Positions 19,154-28,544 of a DNA stretch of 32,596 nucleotides are shown in pieces. The notes under the pieces were generated by a model, which was not told the origin of the DNA, searched no databases, and worked only from the letters and a program-made list of their open reading frames with translations. Both the position numbers and the translations under genes were made by a program. Position 1 is the first letter of the stretch. Each line of letters starts with the position of its first letter. This stretch comes from an uncultured Rhodothermaceae bacterium (GTDB lineage: Bacteria; Bacteroidota; Rhodothermia; Rhodothermales; Salinibacteraceae). The DNA is taken from contig CAJXLX010000030.1 in NCBI GenBank assembly GCA_913056335.1, positions 1-32,596 on the forward strand, read 5' to 3'.

Positions 19154-19228
19154 AGCAAAGTGGGGTTAGACCGAGACGCGCCTCGTATCCACAAGACCGC
19201 GGGCGCATCCCAAGAAAACGAGTGCGGG

Positions 19229-20167
19229 TTACGAGTTGGAGAGCGAGAAGCCGTTAGCTGGGGTCGACGAACGACGGGGCGGCGCGGGCTCTTCCGAATC
19301 GGGCGTGGGGATGCCGTCCGACGCATCGCGAGCGCTCTCTGGAGCGGGCTCAGGATCGGTATCCGCGGTGGCAGTGCCATTGGACGACGCGGACGATGCG
19401 TCTTCTTCGTTAGCCTCTACAATCTCGCGGGCCAGCGCAATGTAGTTGCGCGCGCCCTTGCTCGACGCATCGTACAAAATGACGGGCTTGCCAAAGCTCG
19501 GCGCCTCCGAAAGCCGCACGTTGCGCTGCACAATCGTCTCGAACACCTGATCGCCAAAGTAGCGGCGTACCTCTTTGGCCACCTGATTCGACAGGCGGAG
19601 CCGCGTGTCGAACATCGTAAGAAGCACGCCCTCAATCTCCAGATCCGGATTCAGATGCTTGCGCACAATCTTGATGGTGTTCAGCAGCTGCCCGAGTCCC
19701 TCCAGCGCAAAATACTCGGCCTGCACCGGAATGAGCACCGAGTTAGCCGCCGTCAGCGAGTTCAACGTGAGCAGCCCCAGCGAGGGCGGGCAGTCAATCA
19801 CCACAAAGTCGTACATGCGGCGCAAGCGCGTGAGCACCTTCGACAGGATGCGCTCCCGCTCATCCACCTCAATCATCTCGATCTCGGCCCCGACCAGGTT
19901 GATGTGGCTCGGCATCAGATCCAAAAACGGAATGTCGGTCGTCACGACCACGTCCTCCGGATCGACCTGCCCAGTAAGCGCCTCGTAGATCGACGCGTTC
20001 AGGTCTTTCGGCGCCACGCCAATGCCCGAGGTGCAGTTGGCCTGCGGATCAATGTCGAGCAGCAGCGTCGAGTACTCGGTCGCCGCCAGCGACGCCGCCA
20101 GGTTAATCGCCGACGTGGTTTTGCCCACGCCGCCTTTCTGATTCGCAACCGCGATGACCTTTCCCAT
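19229..20167 (-). CDS. parA: Chromosome partitioning ATPase ParA/Soj
   Basis: [28 protein letters not shown] (deviant Walker A), [31 protein letters not shown]. Start moved to the internal ATG at 20167. Confidence 0.96.
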   Translation of the reverse strand: MGKVIAVANQKGGVGKTTSAINLAASLAATEYSTLLLDIDPQANCTSGIGVAPKDLNASIYEALTGQVDPEDVVVTTDIPFLDLMPSHINLVGAEIEMIEVDERERILSKVLTRLRRMYDFVVIDCPPSLGLLTLNSLTAANSVLIPVQAEYFALEGLGQLLNTIKIVRKHLNPDLEIEGVLLTMFDTRLRLSNQVAKEVRRYFGDQVFETIVQRNVRLSEAPSFGKPVILYDASSKGARNYIALAREIVEANEEDASSASSNGTATADTDPEPAPESARDASDGIPTPDSEEPAPPRRSSTPANGFSLSNS

Positions 20168-20599
20168 AGAAACCCGCTTTACTCGATGCAACTGCGTTGA
20201 GGTATACGTACATGTAACCTACAACACACCGCCCCGCAATGTCCACCGCCCCCTGCTCATTTTTCTCGAAAGGACCGTGGAGCCGCACACGCCACAGCCA
20301 CTTCCCCGCTCCCTCCTGCGTCCAACGGTCCTCCGTTGGATGTCTACCGGAAACGCTCCAGTGTTGAGGCCCCGAGTTGGGTGCAACGCATTTTCGGCTT
20401 TCAGGGGAAAGCGAAGCCTCGTGCCCCCGCCCCCTATTCGTTCCGGACCTCCGGCGGCCCCACGGCTCCGCCCCGGGATCACCCATGCGCGGGCGCAAGT
20501 TAAGGCTCCCGCCCTTTCGGGCATAGATCCGGGTTCAAACGGCCTTGCCGCTCTTGGTTTCTGCTGTTCTATCTTCACCACACTATCTACCGCTGTGCC

Positions 20600-22711
20600 A
20601 TGGCTCGCCGCATCACGCTCGACCCCACCGGCTCCGGCGCTTCGCCCGAGAACCTCACGGTCGATTACCGCGCCGAGCTGAACGACCAACAGTACGCTGC
20701 TGCCACCGCTGACCCCGGCGCGCTGCTCATTGTGGCAGGGGCAGGCACCGGCAAAACCCGTACGCTCGTGTACCGGCTCTCGTATCTGGTGGAAACCGGG
20801 CTCGACCCGCGCTCCATTGTGCTGCTCACCTTTACGCGTCGCGCGGCCCGCGACATGATGACGCGCGCCGCCTCGCTCCTCGACGGACGCTGCCAGCGTG
20901 TACAGGGCGGCACCTTTCACAGCTTCTGCATGCAGCTGCTGCGCCAACACGCCCCTGCGCTCAACCTCTCGCCCGACTTCACCATCCTCGACGCCTCCGA
21001 CGCTGCCGACGTGCTCTCTATGCTTCGCACTCGCGGCGGCTACCCCGACCGGGCCGACCGCTTCCCCAACAAGGGCACGCTGCAGTCCATGTTCTCCGAC
21101 ACCGTCAACCGCGACCGCGCGCTCTCGGAGGCCCTGCACGACCGCTACCCGCAGTTTACGCACCTGCACGATGACCTGCACGAGCTGCAAGACACCTACC
21201 GCGCGTACAAAGCCGAGCACCACATGCTCGACTTCGACGATCTCTTGCGCCGCACCCACGAGCTGCTGTCGCAGAACGACGCCGTCCGCCAGCAGGTGGC
21301 CACGCGCTGTCGCCATGTGCTTGTGGATGAGTACCAGGACACCAACGCGGTGCAGGCCGATCTCGTGCAGCAGTTTACTTCGGTGCATGGCAACGTGACT
21401 GCGGTGGGCGACGACGCGCAGAGCATCTACCGGTTTCGCGGGGCCGACTTCCGCAACATCTTTCGCTTCCCCAAACAATACGACAACGCCCGCGTGCTGA
21501 AGCTGGAGCAGAACTACCGCTCCACCCAGCCGATTCTGGATCTGGCGAACCACCTCACCGACCACGCCGACCGCTCGTACGACACAACGCTCTTCTCGGA
21601 CGCCGACACGGGCGACCTGCCTGCCATTGTACCTGCTGCCGATACCGCCATGGAGGCGCGTTTCGTTGGACAGATGGTCGCGCAACTCCGTGAGCAGGGC
21701 GTACCGCTTCGCGACCAGGCCGTGCTCTTTCGCAGCAGCCACAACAGCTACGATGTCGAGATTGAACTGGGCAAGCGCAACATCCCGTACGTCAAGTACG
21801 GCGGCACGAAGCTGAGCGAGGCCGCGCATATCAAAGACGTGCTGGCACACCTGCGTGTAGCCGAGAATCCCGACGACGCCGCAGCCTGGAATCGCATCTT
21901 GCAGCTGATTCATGGCATCGGCCCAAAAACCGCGCAGGATCTCATCGACTGGCTCACCAACGACGACCACAGCGCGTTTGTGGTCGACGAGCAGGGCCCG
22001 TTCGCCCAGCGCTACCTCGACACGCTCACCCAGCTGCTGAACACGCTCCGCAGTATCCGTCCTGATGAGCAGCCGCTTACCGAGCAGATGGAAGCGGTGC
22101 TCACCTACTATCGCCCGCTGTTCGAGGAGACGTATCCCGACGACTACCCCAAGCGCGAATCGGATCTGGAGCATCTTGCGCCGCTCGCAGCCCGTTACGA
22201 CAGCCGACAGCGCTTTCTCGCGGACCTCACCCTGGACCCGATTGAGCTTACGGCGCTCGACCAAGAAGGCACGACCGACGACGAAGCCCCGCTCGTCCTC
22301 TCCACCATCCACTCGGCGAAGGGGCTCGAATTCCACAGCGTGTTTCTCATCCACGCACTCGACGGCACGCTGCCCTCGCAGTATGCCCTCGACGAACCGG
22401 GCGGCCTCGACGAGGAATTGCGCCTGCTCTACGTCGCCGTCACGCGCGCTGAGGAGACCCTCTTCATCTCGTACCCCATGCTGCAGACGAGCCGGTACTA
22501 CGGCGATACGATGGCCTCGCGCAGCCGCTTTCTGGAGAACATTCCCGAGTCGATTCTGGAGCCGGTAGAGCTGGTCGAAGCGCCGCCCGAATCCGCCCCC
22601 AACGAACTGCCCGATACCGCAGAGCCAGAGGCGCTGCCTGCGCCCACCGACGACAGCACATCCGACCCCGAACCGGACCCACCGGAGCCCGACGACGGAT
22701 TGCCGTTTTAG
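20600..22711 (+). CDS. UvrD/PcrA/Rep-like SF1A DNA helicase with SSB-like C-terminal tip
   Basis: AGAGTGKTRTLVYRL, VDEYQDTNAVQ, AVGDDAQSIYRFRGAD, LEQNYRST, LSTIHSAKGLEFHSVFLIHALDGTLPS, LRLLYVAVTRAEETLFISYP; C-terminus DPEPDPPEPDDGLPF*. Confidence 0.95.
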   Translation: MARRITLDPTGSGASPENLTVDYRAELNDQQYAAATADPGALLIVAGAGTGKTRTLVYRLSYLVETGLDPRSIVLLTFTRRAARDMMTRAASLLDGRCQRVQGGTFHSFCMQLLRQHAPALNLSPDFTILDASDAADVLSMLRTRGGYPDRADRFPNKGTLQSMFSDTVNRDRALSEALHDRYPQFTHLHDDLHELQDTYRAYKAEHHMLDFDDLLRRTHELLSQNDAVRQQVATRCRHVLVDEYQDTNAVQADLVQQFTSVHGNVTAVGDDAQSIYRFRGADFRNIFRFPKQYDNARVLKLEQNYRSTQPILDLANHLTDHADRSYDTTLFSDADTGDLPAIVPAADTAMEARFVGQMVAQLREQGVPLRDQAVLFRSSHNSYDVEIELGKRNIPYVKYGGTKLSEAAHIKDVLAHLRVAENPDDAAAWNRILQLIHGIGPKTAQDLIDWLTNDDHSAFVVDEQGPFAQRYLDTLTQLLNTLRSIRPDEQPLTEQMEAVLTYYRPLFEETYPDDYPKRESDLEHLAPLAARYDSRQRFLADLTLDPIELTALDQEGTTDDEAPLVLSTIHSAKGLEFHSVFLIHALDGTLPSQYALDEPGGLDEELRLLYVAVTRAEETLFISYPMLQTSRYYGDTMASRSRFLENIPESILEPVELVEAPPESAPNELPDTAEPEALPAPTDDSTSDPEPDPPEPDDGLPF

Positions 22712-22749
22712 CACCTGCCTATCTCATCTACCATCTGCTCCGGTTTCCC

Positions 22750-23205
22750 ATGAACGCGACCTCAGCCCTTCGCATTGCTGCCATCTCGCGCGAGGAGCGT
22801 CCGCTGCTGCGCACGCTTAACAAGACGATCTTTGGGGATGCCGAGGTGATTCGCACCTTTAAGCGCGCCGACCTGATGATGCTGGTGGCGTGGCTGCGTG
22901 GTACGCCGGTTGGCTTTAAGGTAGGCTATCGGCTTCAGCCGCGTGTTTTCTACAGCGCAAAGGGCGGCGTCGTACCCGAAGCGCGGCGGCAGGGCATTGC
23001 GCGGGCGCTCCTGCACGCCATGCTGGAGCGAGTACAGACGAGCGGCTATCGGCGGTTTGTGTTCGACACGTTTCCGAACAAGCATCCCGGCATGACCATC
23101 CTGGCGCTGAACGAAGGGTTTCGGGTGATTCAGGCAGGCTACAATCCCGAGCACAGCGACTACCGCCTACGCTTTGCCCGTTCGTTTCCGCCCGGCGGCA
23201 AATGA
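22750..23205 (+). CDS. GNAT family N-acetyltransferase
   Basis: AKGGVVPEARRQGIARALLHAMLERVQTSGYRRFVFDTFPNKHPGMTILALNEGFRVI. Confidence 0.88.
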   Translation: MNATSALRIAAISREERPLLRTLNKTIFGDAEVIRTFKRADLMMLVAWLRGTPVGFKVGYRLQPRVFYSAKGGVVPEARRQGIARALLHAMLERVQTSGYRRFVFDTFPNKHPGMTILALNEGFRVIQAGYNPEHSDYRLRFARSFPPGGK

Positions 23206-23304
23206 CAACGCCAATAGGGCTGTTGATGCGACCCGCTGTAACCATCGTTCGCAGGGATACGTACGTGGGGTGCTGTTGCCTCTCGCATCAACCTGTACTG
23301 CCCT

Positions 23305-24552
23305 GTGCGTCGTTTTCTATTTGACCTGGTGGAAGGCCTTCGTATTGCCCTGAACGCCATCTGGGCCAACCGTCTGCGGGCGGTGCTCACCACGCTGGGT
23401 ATTGTGATTGGCATTGTGTCGGTCACCCTCATGGCCGCGCTCATTAATGGCGTAAACAACGAGTTCGAGGAAACCCTCTCTACGCTCGGCGCCGATGTGA
23501 TGTACGTGAGCAAGTTTCCGTGGGGCGCCAACGTGAATGTGGACTGGTGGGAGATGGCCAACCGTCCGGCGCTATCGCCTGAGCTTGTGAACACCATTCA
23601 GGAGCGCTCGGACTACGCTTCGTTCGTGGCCCCCATGACGAGCACGGGCCGCACGGTGTCGTATCGCAACCGCTCAGCCCGGGCCAGCGTGACGGGCTCC
23701 TCACCGCTGTACGGGCAGATTCGGGGCGTCGAGCTGTCGCAAGGGCGCTTCCTGACGCAGAGCGATGAGCGCGGCGCCCGCACGGTGTGCGTGGTGGGGG
23801 CCGCCATTGCCGATGAGCTGTTTCCGAGCGGGGCCGCCCTGGGCCAGCCGGTACGCATGGGCGCGGCCTCGTGTACCGTGGTCGGTGTTATTGAACGTGA
23901 AGGCGCCGGCCTCTTTGGCGGCGATGGGAGCCACGACAACACGGTTATCATCCCGTTCAGCACGTTCGAGCGCCTCTTTGGCATCAGCCGGTGGCGCAGC
24001 ATCACCATTATGGTGAAGGTGCCCGGCACCGAGCTTATGAATCCCGCCGAAGACGAGCTCACTGGCATCTTGCGCACCGCCCGTCAGCTGGACCCGACCG
24101 AGGCCGACAACTTCGAAATCAACCAGCAAGACCAGGTGCGGGCGTCGTTCTCTACGGTGCGTATCGCCATTTACGGCGTGGGCCTCTTTCTAACAGCGCT
24201 GGCGCTGGTGGTGGGCGGCATTGGCGTAATGAACATCATGTTTGTCTCCGTTAAGGAGCGCACCAAGGAGATTGGCATCCGCAAGGCCGTGGGGGCCAAG
24301 CGCTTCACCATCCTGCTGCAGTTTCTGATTGAGGCCATTATCGTGTGTCTGATTGGCGGACTCATTGGCATTGGCGTAACCGCGGGCCTTACCACGCTTA
24401 TTAGCAACACGCTGGGTATTGCGGCGCCGCTCTCGCCCCAAGTGGTTGCCATTGCCTTCGCCATCTGTGTAAGCGTGGGCGTACTCTTTGGCATTGCCCC
24501 CGCCTGGCAAGCCGCCCAGGCCCGCCCCATCGACGCCCTGCGCTACGAGTAG
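23305..24552 (+). CDS. ABC transporter permease (MacB/FtsX family), copy 1
   Basis: GTG start; WANRLRAVLTTLGIVIGIVSVTLMAALINGV; GGIGVMNIMFVSVKERTKEIGIRKAVGAKR; ends ARPIDALRYE. Confidence 0.94.
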   Translation: MRRFLFDLVEGLRIALNAIWANRLRAVLTTLGIVIGIVSVTLMAALINGVNNEFEETLSTLGADVMYVSKFPWGANVNVDWWEMANRPALSPELVNTIQERSDYASFVAPMTSTGRTVSYRNRSARASVTGSSPLYGQIRGVELSQGRFLTQSDERGARTVCVVGAAIADELFPSGAALGQPVRMGAASCTVVGVIEREGAGLFGGDGSHDNTVIIPFSTFERLFGISRWRSITIMVKVPGTELMNPAEDELTGILRTARQLDPTEADNFEINQQDQVRASFSTVRIAIYGVGLFLTALALVVGGIGVMNIMFVSVKERTKEIGIRKAVGAKRFTILLQFLIEAIIVCLIGGLIGIGVTAGLTTLISNTLGIAAPLSPQVVAIAFAICVSVGVLFGIAPAWQAAQARPIDALRYE

Positions 24553-24612
24553 CCCTGTCGCCTGCAGTTCCCTCGCCGTTCACGATCTGTTTCTTGAATC
24601 CCCCTGTTTGCC

Positions 24613-25842
24613 GTGAACCTGATTGAAGCGTTTTGGTCGGCCCTCCGCGCCCTGCGCGCTAACCTGACCCGCTCGGCCCTTACGCTGCTTGGCATGGTCA
24701 TTGGCGTGTTTGCCGTCATTGCGGCAGTGACGGCGGTCGATGTAATCGACACCTACTTTAAGGAGTCCATTCAGCAATACGGCACCAACACGTTCTCGGT
24801 GCAGCGGCACGGCGAGCAGTTTGTGGGGCCGCGGCGCGGACGCACGTATCGTCCACCCGTAACCTACAACCAGGTCGAGGGGCTGCGCGAGCGGGTAGGC
24901 GGCACCTACGACGTGAGCGTGCTTGAGCAGTTTGCCTGGCGCGAGCGGGCCCAGTCGCGCTTCGAAGAAACCGAAGCCGCTATCGAGCTGCACGGCACCG
25001 ACGCGTTCTTCCTCGACAACTACGGCTTCACGCTGGAGGCCGGGCGCCCCTTCACGGTGCAAGACGTACGCAACGGGCGGCCCGTCGCCATGCTGGGCGC
25101 TCCTGTCGCCGAAACGCTCTTCCCCAACGAAACGCCCATCGGCAAAACCGTGCGCATCGGGCGGGTCCGCCTGGAGGTGGTGGGCGTGCTCAAAGCCAAA
25201 GGCGGCTTCCTGGGGCTCGATCCCGACTCCCGCATCTACGCCCCTATCACGCATCTCCTGGCCACCTACGGCGACGGCGGGCGCGACATGAACAGTGTGA
25301 GCGTGCGTGTAGGAAACGAAACCCAGATGCAGGCTGCTCAAGATGCGGTCATCAGCCAGATGCGCGTCATCCGCCAGGTTGATGCCGGGGCCGAAAACAA
25401 CTTCGAAATCGAAACCAATGCCTCCGCCCGCAGCACCTTCGACACGTTCACCGCTACGCTCACCATCGCCGGCGCCGGCATCGGACTCATTGCACTCGTC
25501 ACCGCCGGCATCGGCATCATGAACATCATGCTGGTGTCTGTTACTGAGCGCACCCGCGAGATCGGGGTGCGCAAGTCCGTGGGTGCCAAAAAGCGCGACA
25601 TCCTGGGGCAGTTTCTGCTGGAGGCGGTCGTGCTCTGCCAGATCGGTGGGCTGCTTGGCATTGGCCTCGGTGGGGCCTTTGGCAACCTCGTGGCGGTCTA
25701 CTTCGACATCGGCATGTCCTTTCCGTGGGGATGGGCCGTGGGCGCGGTCATCGGCGTCACGCTCATCGCCGTTGCGTTTGGCGGATACCCGGCCTACAAA
25801 GCCGCTCGGTTGGATCCGATCGAGTCGTTGCGATACGAGTAG
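24613..25842 (+). CDS. ABC transporter permease (MacB/FtsX family), copy 2
   Basis: GTG start; LRANLTRSALTLLGMVIGVFAVIAAVTAV; AGIGIMNIMLVSVTERTREIGVRKSVGAKKRDIL; ends LDPIESLRYE. Confidence 0.94.
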   Translation: MNLIEAFWSALRALRANLTRSALTLLGMVIGVFAVIAAVTAVDVIDTYFKESIQQYGTNTFSVQRHGEQFVGPRRGRTYRPPVTYNQVEGLRERVGGTYDVSVLEQFAWRERAQSRFEETEAAIELHGTDAFFLDNYGFTLEAGRPFTVQDVRNGRPVAMLGAPVAETLFPNETPIGKTVRIGRVRLEVVGVLKAKGGFLGLDPDSRIYAPITHLLATYGDGGRDMNSVSVRVGNETQMQAAQDAVISQMRVIRQVDAGAENNFEIETNASARSTFDTFTATLTIAGAGIGLIALVTAGIGIMNIMLVSVTERTREIGVRKSVGAKKRDILGQFLLEAVVLCQIGGLLGIGLGGAFGNLVAVYFDIGMSFPWGWAVGAVIGVTLIAVAFGGYPAYKAARLDPIESLRYE

Positions 25843-26004
25843 GGCTGTTGCCAGACGTACAGCCGCGCGCCCGTCCGAATATCTGGCCTCGCAGGGCGAA
25901 TGGACCTGCCTGTGGCAACATCTTTGGCAGGGACGCGGCTCTCGACCTCTCAGTACGAGCGACGCACCACGCTGCGTCGCTACCGAACTGCTGTACCAGG
26001 GGCA

Positions 26005-26036
26005 AGACCTGTCAGGTTTCGAAACCTGACAGGTCT
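26005..26036. repeat. Perfect 32-bp palindrome
   Basis: agacctgtcaggtttc|gaaacctgacaggtct, no spacer and no mismatch. Confidence 0.95.
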
Positions 26037-26140
26037 GCAAACGCAGCTATTTGCCCAATCTCTGCTTGCGATTGCGCGATGCAAACAGGAACTTTGGGCC
26101 GACATTCCCACCCTCTTTTCTCTGCTGACTCCTGCCCTAA

Positions 26141-26833
26141 ATGTCCGACGCTTCCGCTGCCAAACAAGCCGCCGGTGCGGCCGCTGCCGATCTCGTCGAG
26201 TCGGGCATGTCGCTCGGCCTGGGCACCGGCTCCACCACCGCCTGTGCGCTGGAGGCGCTGGGCACGCGCATCCAGAACGACGGACTCGACATCGTCGGCG
26301 TGCCCACCTCGTTTGCCGCCGAGCGCCTGGCGAAGCAGCACGACATCCCCCTCACTACCCTCGACAACGTGCCGCGCCTTGACCTTGCCCTCGACGGCGC
26401 CGACGAAGTGGACCCGGAAGGCCGCCTTATCAAAGGACGCGGCGCAGCCCACACGCGCGAGAAGGTCGTGGCTCACGCCGCCGAGCGCTTTGTGGTGCTC
26501 ATCGACCCCTCGAAGCCGGTTGACGAACTCGGACACGCCTTCCCGCTGCCCATTGAGGTCGTGCCCATGGCGCTCGGACCCGTGCAGCGCCTCATTGAAC
26601 AGCTTGGCGGACGCCCGGAGCTGCGCATGGGCACTGCCAAAGACGGGCCGGTCATCACCGATCAGGGGCTGTGGGTCGTAGATGCCCACTTCAACGGCAT
26701 CACCGATCCCGAGGCGCTCAACCGCACCCTCAACGACGAGCCCGGCATCCTCGACCACGGCCTGTTCCTGAATCTGGCCACCGACATTCTGTGTGGCGAG
26801 GCGGACGGTAGCGTGACGCATGCTGTGGTGTAA
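26141..26833 (+). CDS. rpiA: Ribose-5-phosphate isomerase A
   Basis: SLGLGTGSTTACALEALG, GVPTSFAAERLAKQHDIPLTTLDNVPRLDLALDGADEVDPEGRLIKGRGAAHTREKVVA. Confidence 0.94.
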   Translation: MSDASAAKQAAGAAAADLVESGMSLGLGTGSTTACALEALGTRIQNDGLDIVGVPTSFAAERLAKQHDIPLTTLDNVPRLDLALDGADEVDPEGRLIKGRGAAHTREKVVAHAAERFVVLIDPSKPVDELGHAFPLPIEVVPMALGPVQRLIEQLGGRPELRMGTAKDGPVITDQGLWVVDAHFNGITDPEALNRTLNDEPGILDHGLFLNLATDILCGEADGSVTHAVV

Positions 26834-26912
26834 GCACGGGCTTCGCATCCAACAGGACCTATTGCTGCGTCACGCGTCAATCTTGAGGTAGCAACGTACT
26901 CCTCTCATACGC

Positions 26913-27049
26913 TGTCATCTTGAGCGTCGTCCGACGCATGTCGCTCCGACTCCTGTCGGAGGAAAGATCTCCCCCAAGTTTGGCAGGGCCTCTGTCCCGC
27001 CGTCTCTGCCAAGCGCCAAGGAGATGGTTCGACTGCGCTCACCATGACA
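26913..27049. repeat. MITE-like imperfect long inverted repeat
   Basis: Outer arms tgtcatcttgagcg / cgctcaccatgaca (12/14 complementary); next arms aagatctcc / ggagatggtt; inner nested inverted repeats tccgac-tcct-gtcgga and ttggcag...ctgccaa. Confidence 0.7.
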
Positions 27050-27118
27050 AGCTTCGTTGGGGAATGATTGCAGAGCAACCATCAAAATGAGGATTGACGG
27101 AGCACTATCTATTGGTGT

Positions 27119-28165
27119 CTACCAATCAGCATTCAGTTCAGCCCTCCGAATGGTTAACCTGCCAAAATCGGGGCCATAGTCGTCCTGTGTGAAATAGAAG
27201 GCATCCGTCACGCTCCCCAGCACCCCCGGCGTTTCAATGCCGTGAGCGAGTAGCGTCCCCTCACGATCGAATACATCAAGAAAGTACCTGGGGGCGTCAT
27301 CGCCCCTGTTTTTGTTTTCGTGCTGAACAAAGACATAGTTCTGATGGACGAAAAGATCGCGAATGATGGAGTGGGGCCGACTGAGCAGATCACGTCGGTC
27401 TGCCATAAAGGCTTCACGCGAATCGTACCGCTCTGATTCCGCCTCCAGGAACGCCGTAGACGGCGAATCTACGGGAAACGACACGACGTGCTCGCCCTCC
27501 AGTGTGTAGCTCTGCACCACCGGCTCTTGCACATTGGCCACATACACCGTATCTCCCGCCACATCGCCCTTCCAGGTTGCTGAAAACGGCGTCTCGTCTA
27601 TGGATGCCATACCCTGAAGGGGATTTCCCTCTGCATCATACACCCGCACCGCACAGATCGACGACTCACACGCATTGGGCCCAATGGTCACCATCCGAGA
27701 ACGCCCTCCGTGCTCCACCGGAAACAGATGTTCGGTCTGAACGGCCCCACGGCCCCACATGGCTACATGATTCAGTGCATCGTCGAACACCTGAATGCGC
27801 ATGTTGCCGCGTTCGTACACGAAGATCTCCTCGGCATCGAGACCCGGTTTCACTTCAAACGGCATCTGCACATCGCCCGGTCCCTGACCCAACTGTCCGG
27901 CTTCGGCCAGGCGTGTGCCATCGTGGTCGTAGAGGGCGATCTGGTGGCTCTGGTAATCGGCAAGATAGATGCGCTCCGCGGTAACGTGCGGGTTGATGAT
28001 CGCTGTTAGGGGGACCGTTTCATCGCCCTCCAGCACGGTCTCGTCTGTGATGGTGAAGGCATCGTCGAAGGCGATCGGGCCCCGATCCTCGTCCGACTGG
28101 CCATGTGCCGGTTGCACAGCGACTGCCACCACGAGAGCCAAAAGCGCCACGAGGGTACGATTCAT
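27119..28165 (-). CDS. Secreted 6-bladed beta-propeller protein
   Basis: Start at MNRTLVALLALVVAVAVQPAHGQ (signal peptide). Repeated blade-like motifs: IYLADYQSHQIALYDHDGTRLAEAGQLGQGPGDVQMPFEV, IFVYERGNMRIQVFDDALNHVAMWG, VYVANVQEPVVQSYTLEGEHVVSF. Confidence 0.8.
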   Translation of the reverse strand: MNRTLVALLALVVAVAVQPAHGQSDEDRGPIAFDDAFTITDETVLEGDETVPLTAIINPHVTAERIYLADYQSHQIALYDHDGTRLAEAGQLGQGPGDVQMPFEVKPGLDAEEIFVYERGNMRIQVFDDALNHVAMWGRGAVQTEHLFPVEHGGRSRMVTIGPNACESSICAVRVYDAEGNPLQGMASIDETPFSATWKGDVAGDTVYVANVQEPVVQSYTLEGEHVVSFPVDSPSTAFLEAESERYDSREAFMADRRDLLSRPHSIIRDLFVHQNYVFVQHENKNRGDDAPRYFLDVFDREGTLLAHGIETPGVLGSVTDAFYFTQDDYGPDFGRLTIRRAELNADW

Positions 28166-28544
28166 ATGCAGGGAATGGAGCATTATCGTGCTTGGGTATT
28201 CGATGAATGGGTTGGACTCATTAGGTAGGTTTTCAACCAGTGCAAGGCCTGCCACCCACGCTATATAGCGTAGCAGAAAGTCTGAAGCACGTGAAAGGAT
28301 ATACGGAATACAGTTCACTATGTCAGGATGCCATTGCAAGTAAAGTCCCCATGAGTCACCTGGATGGAGCCCGACAGCCGTATCTCTTAGGGTCAGGAAC
28401 AGATCCAGGATGACGCATGGGGGCGTGCAGCACTACATCGCACTAATCTACTTTTTTAGTAGCCACAATCATACTAGCATCACGATTGTGATTTTGTACC
28501 GTACGCGTTTATCTGCCGCATTGTTAGCTGTTATACTTGATACT

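Noticed and set aside
18425-20200. 591-aa plus-strand ORF opposite parB/parA
   Set aside because: Antisense shadow of two clearly recognised genes; no recognisable domain.
20219-22714. 831-aa minus-strand ORF opposite the helicase
   Set aside because: Lies antisense to a helicase with all SF1 motifs; the translation is Val/Arg/Gly/His-rich without domain motifs, typical of a GC-rich shadow ORF.
24580-26040. 486-aa minus-strand ORF opposite the second permease
   Set aside because: Shadow ORF running through the 32-bp palindrome; no motif support.
28282-28297. parS-like sequence tctgaagcacgtgaaa
   Set aside because: Only the CACGTGAAA half matches the parS consensus (TGTTTCACGTGAAACA); the left half does not, and it is far from parAB.
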